Both the position numbers and the translations under genes were made by a program. The notes under the pieces are model-generated. The model saw nothing but the letters and a program-made list of their open reading frames with translations, was not told where the DNA came from and did not search any database. From Saccharobesus litoralis (GTDB lineage: Bacteria; Pseudomonadota; Gammaproteobacteria; Enterobacterales; Alteromonadaceae), in the NCBI RefSeq assembly GCF_003063625.1, contig NZ_CP026604.1, forward strand, positions 5,186,065 through 5,250,064: a DNA stretch of 64,000 nt. Reading direction: 5' to 3'. Position 1 is the first letter of the stretch. Every line of letters starts with the position of its first letter. This document shows positions 57,091-64,000 of the stretch, one piece after another.

Positions 57091-58260
57091 ATGACTCAAT
57101 TTAACCGTTGTAAAAACCTAATGGATCAGGAACTCAACTCGGAATTTCAGGCTTTCTTTAAGCATAAATTCACATCAACTCGTGACGTATCTCAACAATA
57201 TTTAGAATTAATCGTAAAAGCTAGCCAAAGCGAGATAGGTTATTTACATCTTTACAACGCCAATACACAAGAAATTAAACTCAATGTATGGTCACAAAAA
57301 GTTCTGGATATGTGCGCCACAACCCATGATAGTCATTACCCAATTAAAGAAGCTGGCATTTGGGCCGACTGCATTCGCCAAGATCATTACGTAATTCACA
57401 ACGATTACCCAAACCAAGCCTCGAATGCCGGATTGCCCAGTGGCCACTTTCCCCTGACACGTCATATGAGCTTTCCGGTTAAAGTAAAAGGTGAAATTGT
57501 TGCCGTCATTGGCGTAGGTAATGCTATATCTGCGTACACTCAAGAAACAGCCTGCTACATAAACCAAATTATTCAAGATACCGTGGCTAAGGTCTCGTTC
57601 AAAATAGAACAAATTAAAGATCAAGCCGAAGCAATGAAACGGGAATTCAATGAAACGCCCAATGAAGAAATCTTAATTGATATGCTGGAGGCCATATCAA
57701 AAGCGCTAGAAATGCATGATGTATACACCACCCATCATCAACAAAAAGTATCAAAAATATCCGAGCGCATTGCAGAAAAACTAGAGCTTCCTCAACAGCA
57801 AATTACAGGTTTGGTTATTGGTGCACTCATCCATGATATTGGCAAAATATCCATACCAACCCAAATTCTCAATAAAGTAAACAAATTACATGCCGTTGAA
57901 TACGAACTGCTAAAACTGCATACCACTAATGGCTCAGCTATTCTTAAAGGGGTTAAATCGCCTTGGCCTATTTTTGAAATGATTAACCAACATCATGAAA
58001 GATTAGATGGCACAGGATACCCACTAGGATTAACCAGCAAACAAATTTGTATTGAAGCAAAAATAATAGCTGTCGCCGATACATTTGATGCAATGGCGAG
58101 TGATAGGCCTTACCGTTATGCACAAGGAGCCGATAAAGCCATTGCCGAATTAAAACTCAATAGAGGTATCAAGTACGATCATTATGTTGTTGATGCTTTT
58201 ATGAGTTGCTACAACGACGACGCTACATTTGGAGGCTTATATAACCCTCCACCGCGTTAA
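57091..58260 (+). CDS. GAF and HD-GYP domain protein (c-di-GMP phosphodiesterase family)
   Basis: A 389-residue cytoplasmic protein. The N-terminal GAF-like domain (about 20-180) includes HYPIKEAGIWADCIRQDHYV and SFPVKVKGEIVAVIGVGN. The HD-GYP domain (about 195-370) has the metal site ALIHDIGKISIP, the loop HHERLDGTGYPLGL (the GYP motif) and VADTFDAMASDRPYR. All residues needed to break down c-di-GMP are present. It may couple a small-molecule signal to motility or biofilm; the nearby chemoreceptor fits but proves nothing. Confidence 0.92.
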   Translation: MTQFNRCKNLMDQELNSEFQAFFKHKFTSTRDVSQQYLELIVKASQSEIGYLHLYNANTQEIKLNVWSQKVLDMCATTHDSHYPIKEAGIWADCIRQDHYVIHNDYPNQASNAGLPSGHFPLTRHMSFPVKVKGEIVAVIGVGNAISAYTQETACYINQIIQDTVAKVSFKIEQIKDQAEAMKREFNETPNEEILIDMLEAISKALEMHDVYTTHHQQKVSKISERIAEKLELPQQQITGLVIGALIHDIGKISIPTQILNKVNKLHAVEYELLKLHTTNGSAILKGVKSPWPIFEMINQHHERLDGTGYPLGLTSKQICIEAKIIAVADTFDAMASDRPYRYAQGADKAIAELKLNRGIKYDHYVVDAFMSCYNDDATFGGLYNPPPR

Positions 58261-58280
58261 CATAGCGTCCAATGGTGTTT

Positions 58281-58892
58281 TTAGTGGTGATCCGCCAGTT
58301 CTAGCTCTACCGCTTCCACTATTTTCTCAGGATGTTTTAAATACAAATGATGATTAAGCAAAATAAGCTCGTCTCCTTTTGCCAAAAGCAAGGCAGGGAT
58401 CGACTGCGTTTCAATCACCTCTTGTAACTCTTCGACACCCAATAGGTTTTCTTCGGCGTCTTTAGATAATTTATCACCTGCAAACGCTTTTTTCGGCGCA
58501 GATAATTTAAAGTGTTTAACTAAATCGGCAAAGTCATCTTCCTCTCGCAATGTAAGGCCTTGCTGAAAATGTAAGTCCTGCATCATGCAAACAATATCTA
58601 ACACTTGATGTGGCAGTTTATTTTGCGCCCACGCAATAAGGTTGGCACAAATCGTCGAGTCAGCACCAATTTTGCGCTGCGCATGATAGTTAGCACTAAA
58701 CGACACATGGCTATCAGCTTCCACTTGCTCTATGGTTTTAATGCCAATATTTTCACCGCCGTCATAGTAAGCAGCATGTAACAGGTGGATCGGCATATCA
58801 GGATAAGCTTGTTGAATCGCTTGCAGTAAAGGCGTAGTTGCGTAACTCCAAGGGCAGTGACTATCAAAAATAAAGAAAATTTGGTTAGACAT
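58281..58892 (-). CDS. DsbA-family thioredoxin-fold protein
   Basis: A 203-residue protein of the DsbA/2-hydroxychromene isomerase group. FIFDSHCPWSYATTPLL carries a single active-site Cys (C13, with Ser in place of the second Cys). The helical insertion and the cis-Pro loop (ETQSIPALLLAKGDELILLN) are present. There is no signal peptide, so it works in the cytoplasm, perhaps as a glutathione-dependent isomerase or a reductase. It converges on the HD-GYP gene. Confidence 0.82.
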   Translation of the reverse strand: MSNQIFFIFDSHCPWSYATTPLLQAIQQAYPDMPIHLLHAAYYDGGENIGIKTIEQVEADSHVSFSANYHAQRKIGADSTICANLIAWAQNKLPHQVLDIVCMMQDLHFQQGLTLREEDDFADLVKHFKLSAPKKAFAGDKLSKDAEENLLGVEELQEVIETQSIPALLLAKGDELILLNHHLYLKHPEKIVEAVELELADHH

Positions 58893-59059
58893 AAAAGCAG
58901 ATATTGAATGATAAAATTAATGAAACTAACACGGCATTTTACGCCGATTTATTTTTAGATCCATGGCAATTCATTGAATAGATGAAAATGCGCGACAAGC
59001 ATGTTAATTTGAGCAATTACCACAAGGGGTTGTATAACACACCATACAACTTGAGCTAA

Positions 59060-59188
59060 TATAGTCAAAGCGATCAGGTTTTAGGGGAAGCTGTCAAGCT
59101 TCGAGACCCCATGAGCATATGCTCTACTATGTGATTGGGGCGAGTAAGCGCTGACAATGAACCATAAGACCTGAGCGAGAAGACTATA
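59060..59188. mobile_element. Palindromic MITE-like element, copy C (129 bp, recQ leader)
   Basis: It begins TATAGTCAAAGCGATCAGGT and ends CCTGAGCGAGAAGACTATA. The ends pair over about 25 bases with mismatches. It shares more than 100 bases with copy B with few changes, but lacks B's two extra modules. It stops 28 bp before the recQ start codon, next to the recQ ribosome site. Confidence 0.78.
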
Positions 59189-59216
59189 ACGACAAAAGGG
59201 AATTAAAGGAAACCAC

Positions 59217-61169
59217 ATGCAAGACACACTATTGAGCGCACAACAACTTAGCCAACTGCAATCACAATTTGGTTTTGAACAATTTAGACCAGGCCAAGCA
59301 CAAACGGTAAACCAACTGTTAAACGGACACTCTTCTTTGGCTATCTTTCCGACTGGCTCGGGTAAATCCTTGTGTTATCAATTTACAGCCCTGCAATTAC
59401 CGCATTTAACCTTAGTGATCTCGCCTTTACTGGCATTAATGAAAGATCAACTCGAATTTTTAGCCCGTAAAAATATAGCCGCCGCCAGTTTAGACTCAAC
59501 GTTAAACTATCAACAACAACAGCAAACCATGGCCGATATTAAAGCCGGCAATATCAAAATACTCATGGTGTCGGTTGAACGTTTTAAAAACGAACGCTTT
59601 CGTCAGTTTATTAGTCAAATCCCTATTTCTATGCTGGTGGTCGACGAAGCGCATTGTATATCTGAATGGGGACATAATTTTCGCCCCGATTATTTAAAAC
59701 TGCCACAATACCAACAACAGCTTAATATTCCGTTAGTCTTGCTACTCACCGCCACCGCCACTAAAAAAGTAAAACGTGACATGGCCGCTAAATTTGCCAT
59801 TAACGAAAAACACATAGTACAAACCGGCTTTTACCGACCCAACCTCAACCTTAGCGTTAAAGGGGTTGAACAAAGCAGTAAAAACCAACAACTATTGGCA
59901 ACCATTAACCAACAACAAGGCGCGGGAATTGTATACGTTACCCTGCAACAAACCGCCGAGCATGTCGCCGAGTTTTTACAGCAACACAATTTGAATGCGG
60001 CGGCCTATCATGCCGGCTTAGCAGATGATATTCGCCAAACCATACAGCAAGACTTTATGCGCAACCAAGTGGATATTGTGGTAGCAACGATTGCCTTTGG
60101 TATGGGCGTAGATAAAGCCAACATTCGTTTTGTTATTCACTACGATTTACCCAAATCGATAGAAAACTACAGTCAAGAGATCGGCCGAGCCGGACGCGAT
60201 GGCCAAGCGTCAAATTGTTTAACCTTAGCCAATTTAGACGGCTTAAATACGGTCGAAAATTTTGTGTATGGCGATACCCCAGAGCCAAGTGGCATCAACA
60301 CGTTATTAGATGATATTCAACAAAATAGTCCAAACGATAACTGGGAAATGCAGTTATACAACTTGAGTACTCGTACCAACATACGCCAACTCACATTAAA
60401 AACTATTCTAGTCCAGTTGGAGTTACAAAACGTACTGCAAGCCCAATACAGCTATTTTGCCGAATATAAAATCAAATGTTTAGTTGACACCCAAACCATT
60501 GTTGCCAACTTTAAAGACGAGCGCCAACAATTTATTCAAGCCATATTTGCCGCCACCACCTTCAAAAAAATATGGGGCGTCATTAATTTTGATTTACTGC
60601 AACAAACCTACCCGAGTGATCGCAAACGCGTATTAACCGCCTTGGAATATCTACAACAAAAAAACTTAATTGAATTACAAGCCAGCGGTATGACAGAGGT
60701 TTATCAAGTTAACCCGAGTAACTTACAAGCGCCGAATTTAGCGCAGCAATTAGCCGACTACTTTAGTCAAAAAGAACAATCAGAGATCAAACGCATTGCC
60801 ACGTTAGTACGTTTTTTTGAACTGGATTCTTGCCTGAGTTATAACCTTGCGCGCTACTTTGACGACCAACAAGCGCCGTCTCAATGTGGACATTGCTCAG
60901 TATGCCAAGGACAGATCGCCAAATTACCCTTGGCCCCTACACCACCATTACCAAGCTTAGAAACCCTAGCGCAAGTCAAAAACACCCTACAAAATGCGAT
61001 CCAAGCAATTGATCATAATATTGTGGTTAGTCACGAACTTACTTGTCGATTTTTATGCGGTTTAACCCAACCCATTTTTACCAAAATCAAAGCGCGTAAC
61101 CTGCAAGGTTGGGCCAGTTGTGAAAAGCAAAGATACGCAGAGGTAAAACAGCTTTTAATGTCTTTGTAA
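59217..61169 (+). CDS. ATP-dependent DNA helicase, RecQ family
   Basis: A 650-residue superfamily 2 helicase. Motif 0 FGFEQFRPGQAQTV, Walker A FPTGSGKSLCYQF, DEAH box VVDEAHCISEWGHNFRPDY, and motif VI QEIGRAGRDGQASNC are complete. The zinc site has CLSYNLARYFDD and CGHCSVCQG. It has no HRDC domain, and the C-terminal part is divergent, so it may be a second RecQ-like enzyme and not the orthologue of E. coli RecQ. AAAGGAAA precedes the ATG. The MITE copy C lies in its leader. Confidence 0.9.
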   Translation: MQDTLLSAQQLSQLQSQFGFEQFRPGQAQTVNQLLNGHSSLAIFPTGSGKSLCYQFTALQLPHLTLVISPLLALMKDQLEFLARKNIAAASLDSTLNYQQQQQTMADIKAGNIKILMVSVERFKNERFRQFISQIPISMLVVDEAHCISEWGHNFRPDYLKLPQYQQQLNIPLVLLLTATATKKVKRDMAAKFAINEKHIVQTGFYRPNLNLSVKGVEQSSKNQQLLATINQQQGAGIVYVTLQQTAEHVAEFLQQHNLNAAAYHAGLADDIRQTIQQDFMRNQVDIVVATIAFGMGVDKANIRFVIHYDLPKSIENYSQEIGRAGRDGQASNCLTLANLDGLNTVENFVYGDTPEPSGINTLLDDIQQNSPNDNWEMQLYNLSTRTNIRQLTLKTILVQLELQNVLQAQYSYFAEYKIKCLVDTQTIVANFKDERQQFIQAIFAATTFKKIWGVINFDLLQQTYPSDRKRVLTALEYLQQKNLIELQASGMTEVYQVNPSNLQAPNLAQQLADYFSQKEQSEIKRIATLVRFFELDSCLSYNLARYFDDQQAPSQCGHCSVCQGQIAKLPLAPTPPLPSLETLAQVKNTLQNAIQAIDHNIVVSHELTCRFLCGLTQPIFTKIKARNLQGWASCEKQRYAEVKQLLMSL

Positions 61170-61233
61170 CTAAGTGTATTAAATGGGTTGTGTTGTGCTT
61201 ATGTCGGGTATGGTGTTTATGTCGGGTGGCGTG

Positions 61234-61340
61234 GCTTCGCCACTTAACCGACCTACGTAAAATTTAGGTTTACCGTGCTCTGTTCCAGACGCCCACGGCA
61301 TTTACTACATCCTGTAGAAGCCACTGGCGCATTCAACGTT
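61234..61340. repeat. Intergenic repeat shared with 63254-63317
   Basis: The stretch 61234-61270 (GCTTCGCCACTTAACC...TAGGTT) matches 63254-63290 at 35 of 37 positions. The stretch 61318-61340 (AAGCCACTGGCGCATTCAAC and on) matches 63295-63317 with one change. Here the two parts are 47 bp apart because a GTTCCAGAC module lies between them; at 63.3 kb they are almost adjacent. One or both copies gained or lost a module. Confidence 0.7.
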
Positions 61341-61378
61341 GCAAAGGGTGATTTTATGAGTAATGGCGATGGCTATTA

Positions 61379-61849
61379 TTATGGCCAATTTGCCCAAGGA
61401 TCAGAGTCTTTGTTAGCCGTTCGAGCTTTTTGTTTGCCGCGCGATGTTTTAGATGCTTGCCTTCTTTGGTTGTTATTTCTTTGTTCCGCTTTTTCAGCAC
61501 GCTTTTGTTTTAAACGTTTGGCGTCGGTAAAACTAAGTTCGGCTGGCTCTCCGGGTTTTTGATCGTCCGGTACAATCCGCTCGCGAGGCGGCAGCTCAAA
61601 TTGCTCAGCAGAAGCGCGTGGTAAATTTTTGTACTGATAAAGATAAAACGCTTCCACTTTCTCACGCGCCCAATCAGTTTTTTGCAAAAATTTAATACTA
61701 GACGCAATACTCGCATTGGTATTAAAACAATTAATATTTAGGTATGCGTACAGTATTTCAAATCCGTATTGATCTACCAATTCCGTTGAAACTTGCTTTA
61801 AGCCAACGCCGTGCAAAGGGTTATTGTGATAATTGATGTTGTCGCTCAT
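61379..61849 (-). CDS. VF530-family DNA-binding protein with charged tail
   Basis: The first 75 residues match the VF530 (DUF2132) fold: NPLHGVGLKQVSTELVDQYG, then NINCFNTNASIASSIKFLQK and TDWAREKVEAFYLY. The remaining 80 residues form a charged, low-complexity tail (KRLKQKRAEKAEQRNNNQRR). VF530 proteins bind DNA; the tail would add affinity. The ATG at 61849 gives the usual start; an upstream ATG adds four residues. Single gene. Confidence 0.85.
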   Translation of the reverse strand: MSDNINYHNNPLHGVGLKQVSTELVDQYGFEILYAYLNINCFNTNASIASSIKFLQKTDWAREKVEAFYLYQYKNLPRASAEQFELPPRERIVPDDQKPGEPAELSFTDAKRLKQKRAEKAEQRNNNQRRQASKTSRGKQKARTANKDSDPWANWP

Positions 61850-61861
61850 GCTGCAAGCCAA

Positions 61862-62406
61862 GAAAAGGTATTTGTATGTATTATACCCAATTCGCTCGCT
61901 AGGCGTAGAAGAAAACGATCATAAACAGGTTTGGAAAAATTAACCGTAGGTTGCCCTGAGCGCAGCGAATCGCAACACGACCATATTGCAGGGTTAAGCC
62001 TATCAAATAGACATTACGGTATTAGGCTTACATCGAGAACGGTGCGGTTCGTTGTACTCACAGCTCCTTACTCAAAAAGAGCAAGCATAAAAGTTAAAGG
62101 GCAGTAAAGAGCACAAAGCGGACATTAGCATTTTGAAATGCTATGTTCTATTTCATAAAATTTGTATTTCTTATATCTGTGTATTTATACATTATTTGTA
62201 ATTCGCTCCCATATTTCCACAAATGCGCAACTGGGTCGTTTATGCCCTCCGATGAGTTAACTAAGAACTTAAATAAGCTTTTACTGGTAACGATTTAGGT
62301 AATTTGCTAAAAATGACTAAAGTATAAAAGTACGCAAGTGTTTTGGTAGAAAAGCGCGCAAATTGCGCACTATTAAATTAGGTATACGAAAAATAATGGA
62401 GTACAC
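61862..62406. other. Gene-free stretch with repeat modules
   Basis: About 61943-61985 carries the inverted copy, and about 62040-62075 the direct copy, of the two modules seen at 10957-11110. A 13-bp palindrome, GCGCAAATTGCGC at 62356-62368, lies 38 bp upstream of the hydrolase gene and may be its operator. No gene is seen. Confidence 0.5.
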
Positions 62407-63012
62407 ATGACCACGGTTGTATATTTTGATGGTGCAATGGCCTCAGATAGTAAGTATGGAAATAATTTTTCGGGTGTTGATGGCTTTCCCAATATCCCCA
62501 AAGTAATCACATACAAAAACGGCAACTGTGAGTTTATATGTGGATGTTCTGGAGCATCTAACTTGATGGCATTAGCTCAAGATTTTTTCGCTTTCCATTT
62601 TGTTAATCTATCCATGGAAAATATTGGTGAACTAATTCAAGAACTATCATCAATTATTGGTAGCTATGTAACTGAAAAACAAGCCACATCAAATCACACA
62701 TTGCTAGAGTTGTTGCTTGTTATCGACGGTAAAGTTAAAGTTTTTTACTATAATTACGGCTCAAATATTTTACTTAATCCTGATCAATTTCCTGCCATTG
62801 GTTCTGGTTCGAGATATGTCAAAGAAGTTATTCTCACGCAGAAGTCTCTTATTGAGTTAGTTCAGTATGCAATTAATAAAGACTCTAACAGTGGAGGAAT
62901 TATCTATACAACAGGCAAGATTTCACCTAATCAACCAGTTAGTGAAGCAATGGTTATTGAGGGTGCCATAAAAACAAAGTTCCTTGAGCAGTTGGATGCA
63001 ATGTATGCCTAA
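62407..63012 (+). CDS. Proteasome-like Ntn-hydrolase
   Basis: A 201-residue protein of the proteasome beta/HslV fold. Removing Met exposes Thr2 (MTTVVYFDGAMASDSK), with the Asp of the ASD segment where beta subunits have Asp17. A Gly-Ser-Gly-Ser block (FPAIGSGSRYV) and AINKDSNSGGIIY follow; the D-x-x-S-G-G matches the Asp166/Ser169 motif of proteasome subunits. It should be a self-compartmentalising peptidase, but no AAA+ unfoldase lies nearby and there is no HslU. A single gene with GGAG at the ribosome site. Related orphan proteins occur in phages and mobile DNA. Confidence 0.65.
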   Translation: MTTVVYFDGAMASDSKYGNNFSGVDGFPNIPKVITYKNGNCEFICGCSGASNLMALAQDFFAFHFVNLSMENIGELIQELSSIIGSYVTEKQATSNHTLLELLLVIDGKVKVFYYNYGSNILLNPDQFPAIGSGSRYVKEVILTQKSLIELVQYAINKDSNSGGIIYTTGKISPNQPVSEAMVIEGAIKTKFLEQLDAMYA

Positions 63013-63092
63013 CAAAGGACGCAAAAACTTGGCTTGCGTTCATTCTTCGCTAAGTATAGCCAAGCTTTATTCCACAGCTTAGTCGGACGTTA

Positions 63093-63221
63093 TTATCGCC
63101 CGTAAATGGCCCAATTAAAGTCATAACCCAACACGTGAAAAATCATTCTCATCCAACCATCGTTGGCGGTGGTTAAATCTGCGTAATCGGACACTTCGGT
63201 GTTTTTCGAATAAATTTGAAC
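63093..63221 (-). pseudogene. C-terminal coding remnant of unknown family
   Basis: A frame on the minus strand reads VQIYSKNTEVSDYADLTTAN, then DGWMRMIFHVLGYDFNWAIY and GR-TAA. It follows a TAG and has no start. The composition (Trp, Tyr, Phe-rich) looks like a genuine protein end. The rest of the gene is not in the window. Confidence 0.35.
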
Positions 63222-63253
63222 CTACAAGGGTACATTACCCATCTTATAGTTTA

Positions 63254-63317
63254 GCTTCGCCACTTAACCAACCTACGTAAAATGTAGGTTCGATAAGCCA
63301 CAGGCGCATTCAACGTT
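63254..63317. repeat. Intergenic repeat shared with 61234-61340
   Basis: This is the second copy of the two-part repeat described at 61.2 kb, here with only 4 bases between the parts. It is followed by a second CAACGTT (about 63321-63327), a small tandem duplication of its end. Confidence 0.65.
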
Positions 63318-63348
63318 CATCCAACGTTGCAAAGTCACCACAAAAACA

Positions 63349-63385
63349 AAAAAGGCGCTAACAAACCAATGCTAGCGCCTTTTTC
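63349..63385 (-). terminator. Bidirectional terminator after gcvP
   Basis: AAAAAGGCGCTA (63349-63360) pairs with TAGCGCCTTTTT (63373-63384) over a 12-base loop. T-runs occur at the end on both strands. It ends gcvP from the right. It could also stop transcription from the hydrolase side. Confidence 0.88.
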
Positions 63386-63417
63386 ATAATCAAGAGCCTG
63401 TCGACGCACAGAATTTT

Positions 63418-63470
63418 GTTCCAGACAAATTCTAAGTACCTGCTTTCCATGCAGGCAAGCGTCGAGCTAC
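63418..63470. repeat. Copy of the GTTCCAGAC...CTAAGTACCT module
   Basis: GTTCCAGACAAATTCTAAGT, then ACCTGC-TTTCCAT-GCAGG and CAAGCGTCGAGCT match the module inside MITE copy B at about 56185-56235 and, less well, copy A at about 47445. It occurs here without the TATAGTC ends, 4 bp from the gcvP stop codon. Confidence 0.65.
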
Positions 63471-63473
63471 AAT

Positions 63474-64000
63474 TTACTCTTCCGCATAACTCTCAGTAGT
63501 CGGACAGCTACAAACTAAGTTTCTATCACCGTATACGTCATCAATGCGGTTAACCGTTGGCCAGAATTTATTGGCGGCTGAGGCTGCGCTTGGAAATACG
63601 GCTAATTGGCGGTCGTATGCGCGGTTCCAGTTAGCGTCTACCAAATCAGCCATGGTATGTGGCGCGTTGTGCAGTGGGTTATCTTCCACTGTCCATTCAC
63701 CATTTTCGACTTTAGCGATCTCAGCACGGATAGATAATAGCGCTTCGATAAAGCGGTCGATTTCGCATAGTGGTTCAGATTCAGTTGGCTCAACCATTAA
63801 GGTGCCCGCTACTGGGAATGACATAGTCGGAGCATGGAAACCGTAGTCCATTAAACGCTTGGCAACGTCCATCTCAGTAATGCCTGAGGCTTCTTTTAAT
63901 GGGCGAATATCAATAATACATTCGTGTGCCACTTTGTTATTGCGGCCACGGTATAAAATCGGGAAGTCGTCAGCTAATTTTTGTGCCATATAGTTAGCAC
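63474..64000 (-). CDS. gcvP: Glycine dehydrogenase (decarboxylating), C-terminal part
   Basis: The frame enters from the right edge and ends at 63474, giving 175 residues of the P-protein of the glycine cleavage system. Matches to GcvP include [49 protein letters not shown] and [14 protein letters not shown]. The PLP lysine lies upstream, outside the window. It is presumably part of a gcvTHP operon. Confidence 0.95.
   Translation of the reverse strand, partial: ANYMAQKLADDFPILYRGRNNKVAHECIIDIRPLKEASGITEMDVAKRLMDYGFHAPTMSFPVAGTLMVEPTESEPLCEIDRFIEALLSIRAEIAKVENGEWTVEDNPLHNAPHTMADLVDANWNRAYDRQLAVFPSAASAANKFWPTVNRIDDVYGDRNLVCSCPTTESYAEE

Noticed and set aside
61275-61562. 95-codon plus-strand frame opposite the VF530 gene
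   Set aside because: It is antisense to the charged tail of the VF530 protein and starts in a repeat.

Overview
The window comes from the chromosome of a gammaproteobacterium, most likely a marine member of the Alteromonadales. This is inferred from the AT-rich composition, from the gene order nnr-tsaE-amiB-mutL-miaA-hfq-hflX-hflK-hflC-DUF2065-purA, and from the close family resemblance of queG, mdaB, hflX and others to gammaproteobacterial proteins. No rRNA, tRNA or CRISPR array was seen.

Region 1 (1-5.7 kb) is a decayed integrative element. Two copies of a 17-bp direct repeat (400-416 and 5664-5680) bracket a truncated tyrosine integrase, a fragment that looks like the end of a family A DNA polymerase, an orphan 368-aa gene and a pair of overlapping micro-genes. 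An IS3-family element sits in the polymerase fragment, and an IS110-family element sits inside the IS3 transposase. The long left end of the IS110 element folds into two matching stem-loops. Their internal loops contain guide-like sequences that match both the insertion site in the IS3 element and the element's own ends, as expected of a bridge RNA.

Region 2 (5.8-8.4 kb) is a redox or electrophile-stress operon (AhpD-like protein, broken FrnE-type DsbA, peroxiredoxin, MdaB) divergent from an HxlR-type regulator. Region 3 (8.7-19.3 kb) holds an OprB-like porin, a CoiA-like nuclease, a broken J-domain gene, a PhoD-like phosphatase, and a VIT/vWA surface-protein gene split by an intact IS66 element. 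Region 4 (19.6-28.6 kb) has a Fic protein behind an array of TGTCGA sites. It also has a complete module of sensor kinase, NtrC-type regulator and ABC efflux pump, with a candidate sigma-54 promoter and enhancer dyads upstream of the adaptor gene.

Region 5 (28.7-39.7 kb) is mixed: FAD oxidoreductase, DUF2256-photolyase pair, secreted proteins, SDR-DUF393 pair, CbrC-like protein, argJ, a GST and an MscS channel, with several gene remnants. Region 6 (39.7-53 kb) is the conserved housekeeping block. Region 7 (53-64 kb) has a chemoreceptor, CBS and HD-GYP proteins, recQ, a VF530 protein, a proteasome-like hydrolase and the 3' end of gcvP.

Regions 6 and 7 carry a family of short palindromic elements with TATAGTC...GACTATA ends. 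Copies lie just upstream of hfq and recQ, and one disrupts a small secreted-protein gene. An unassigned, hairpin-rich transcript candidate with its own terminator follows that third copy.
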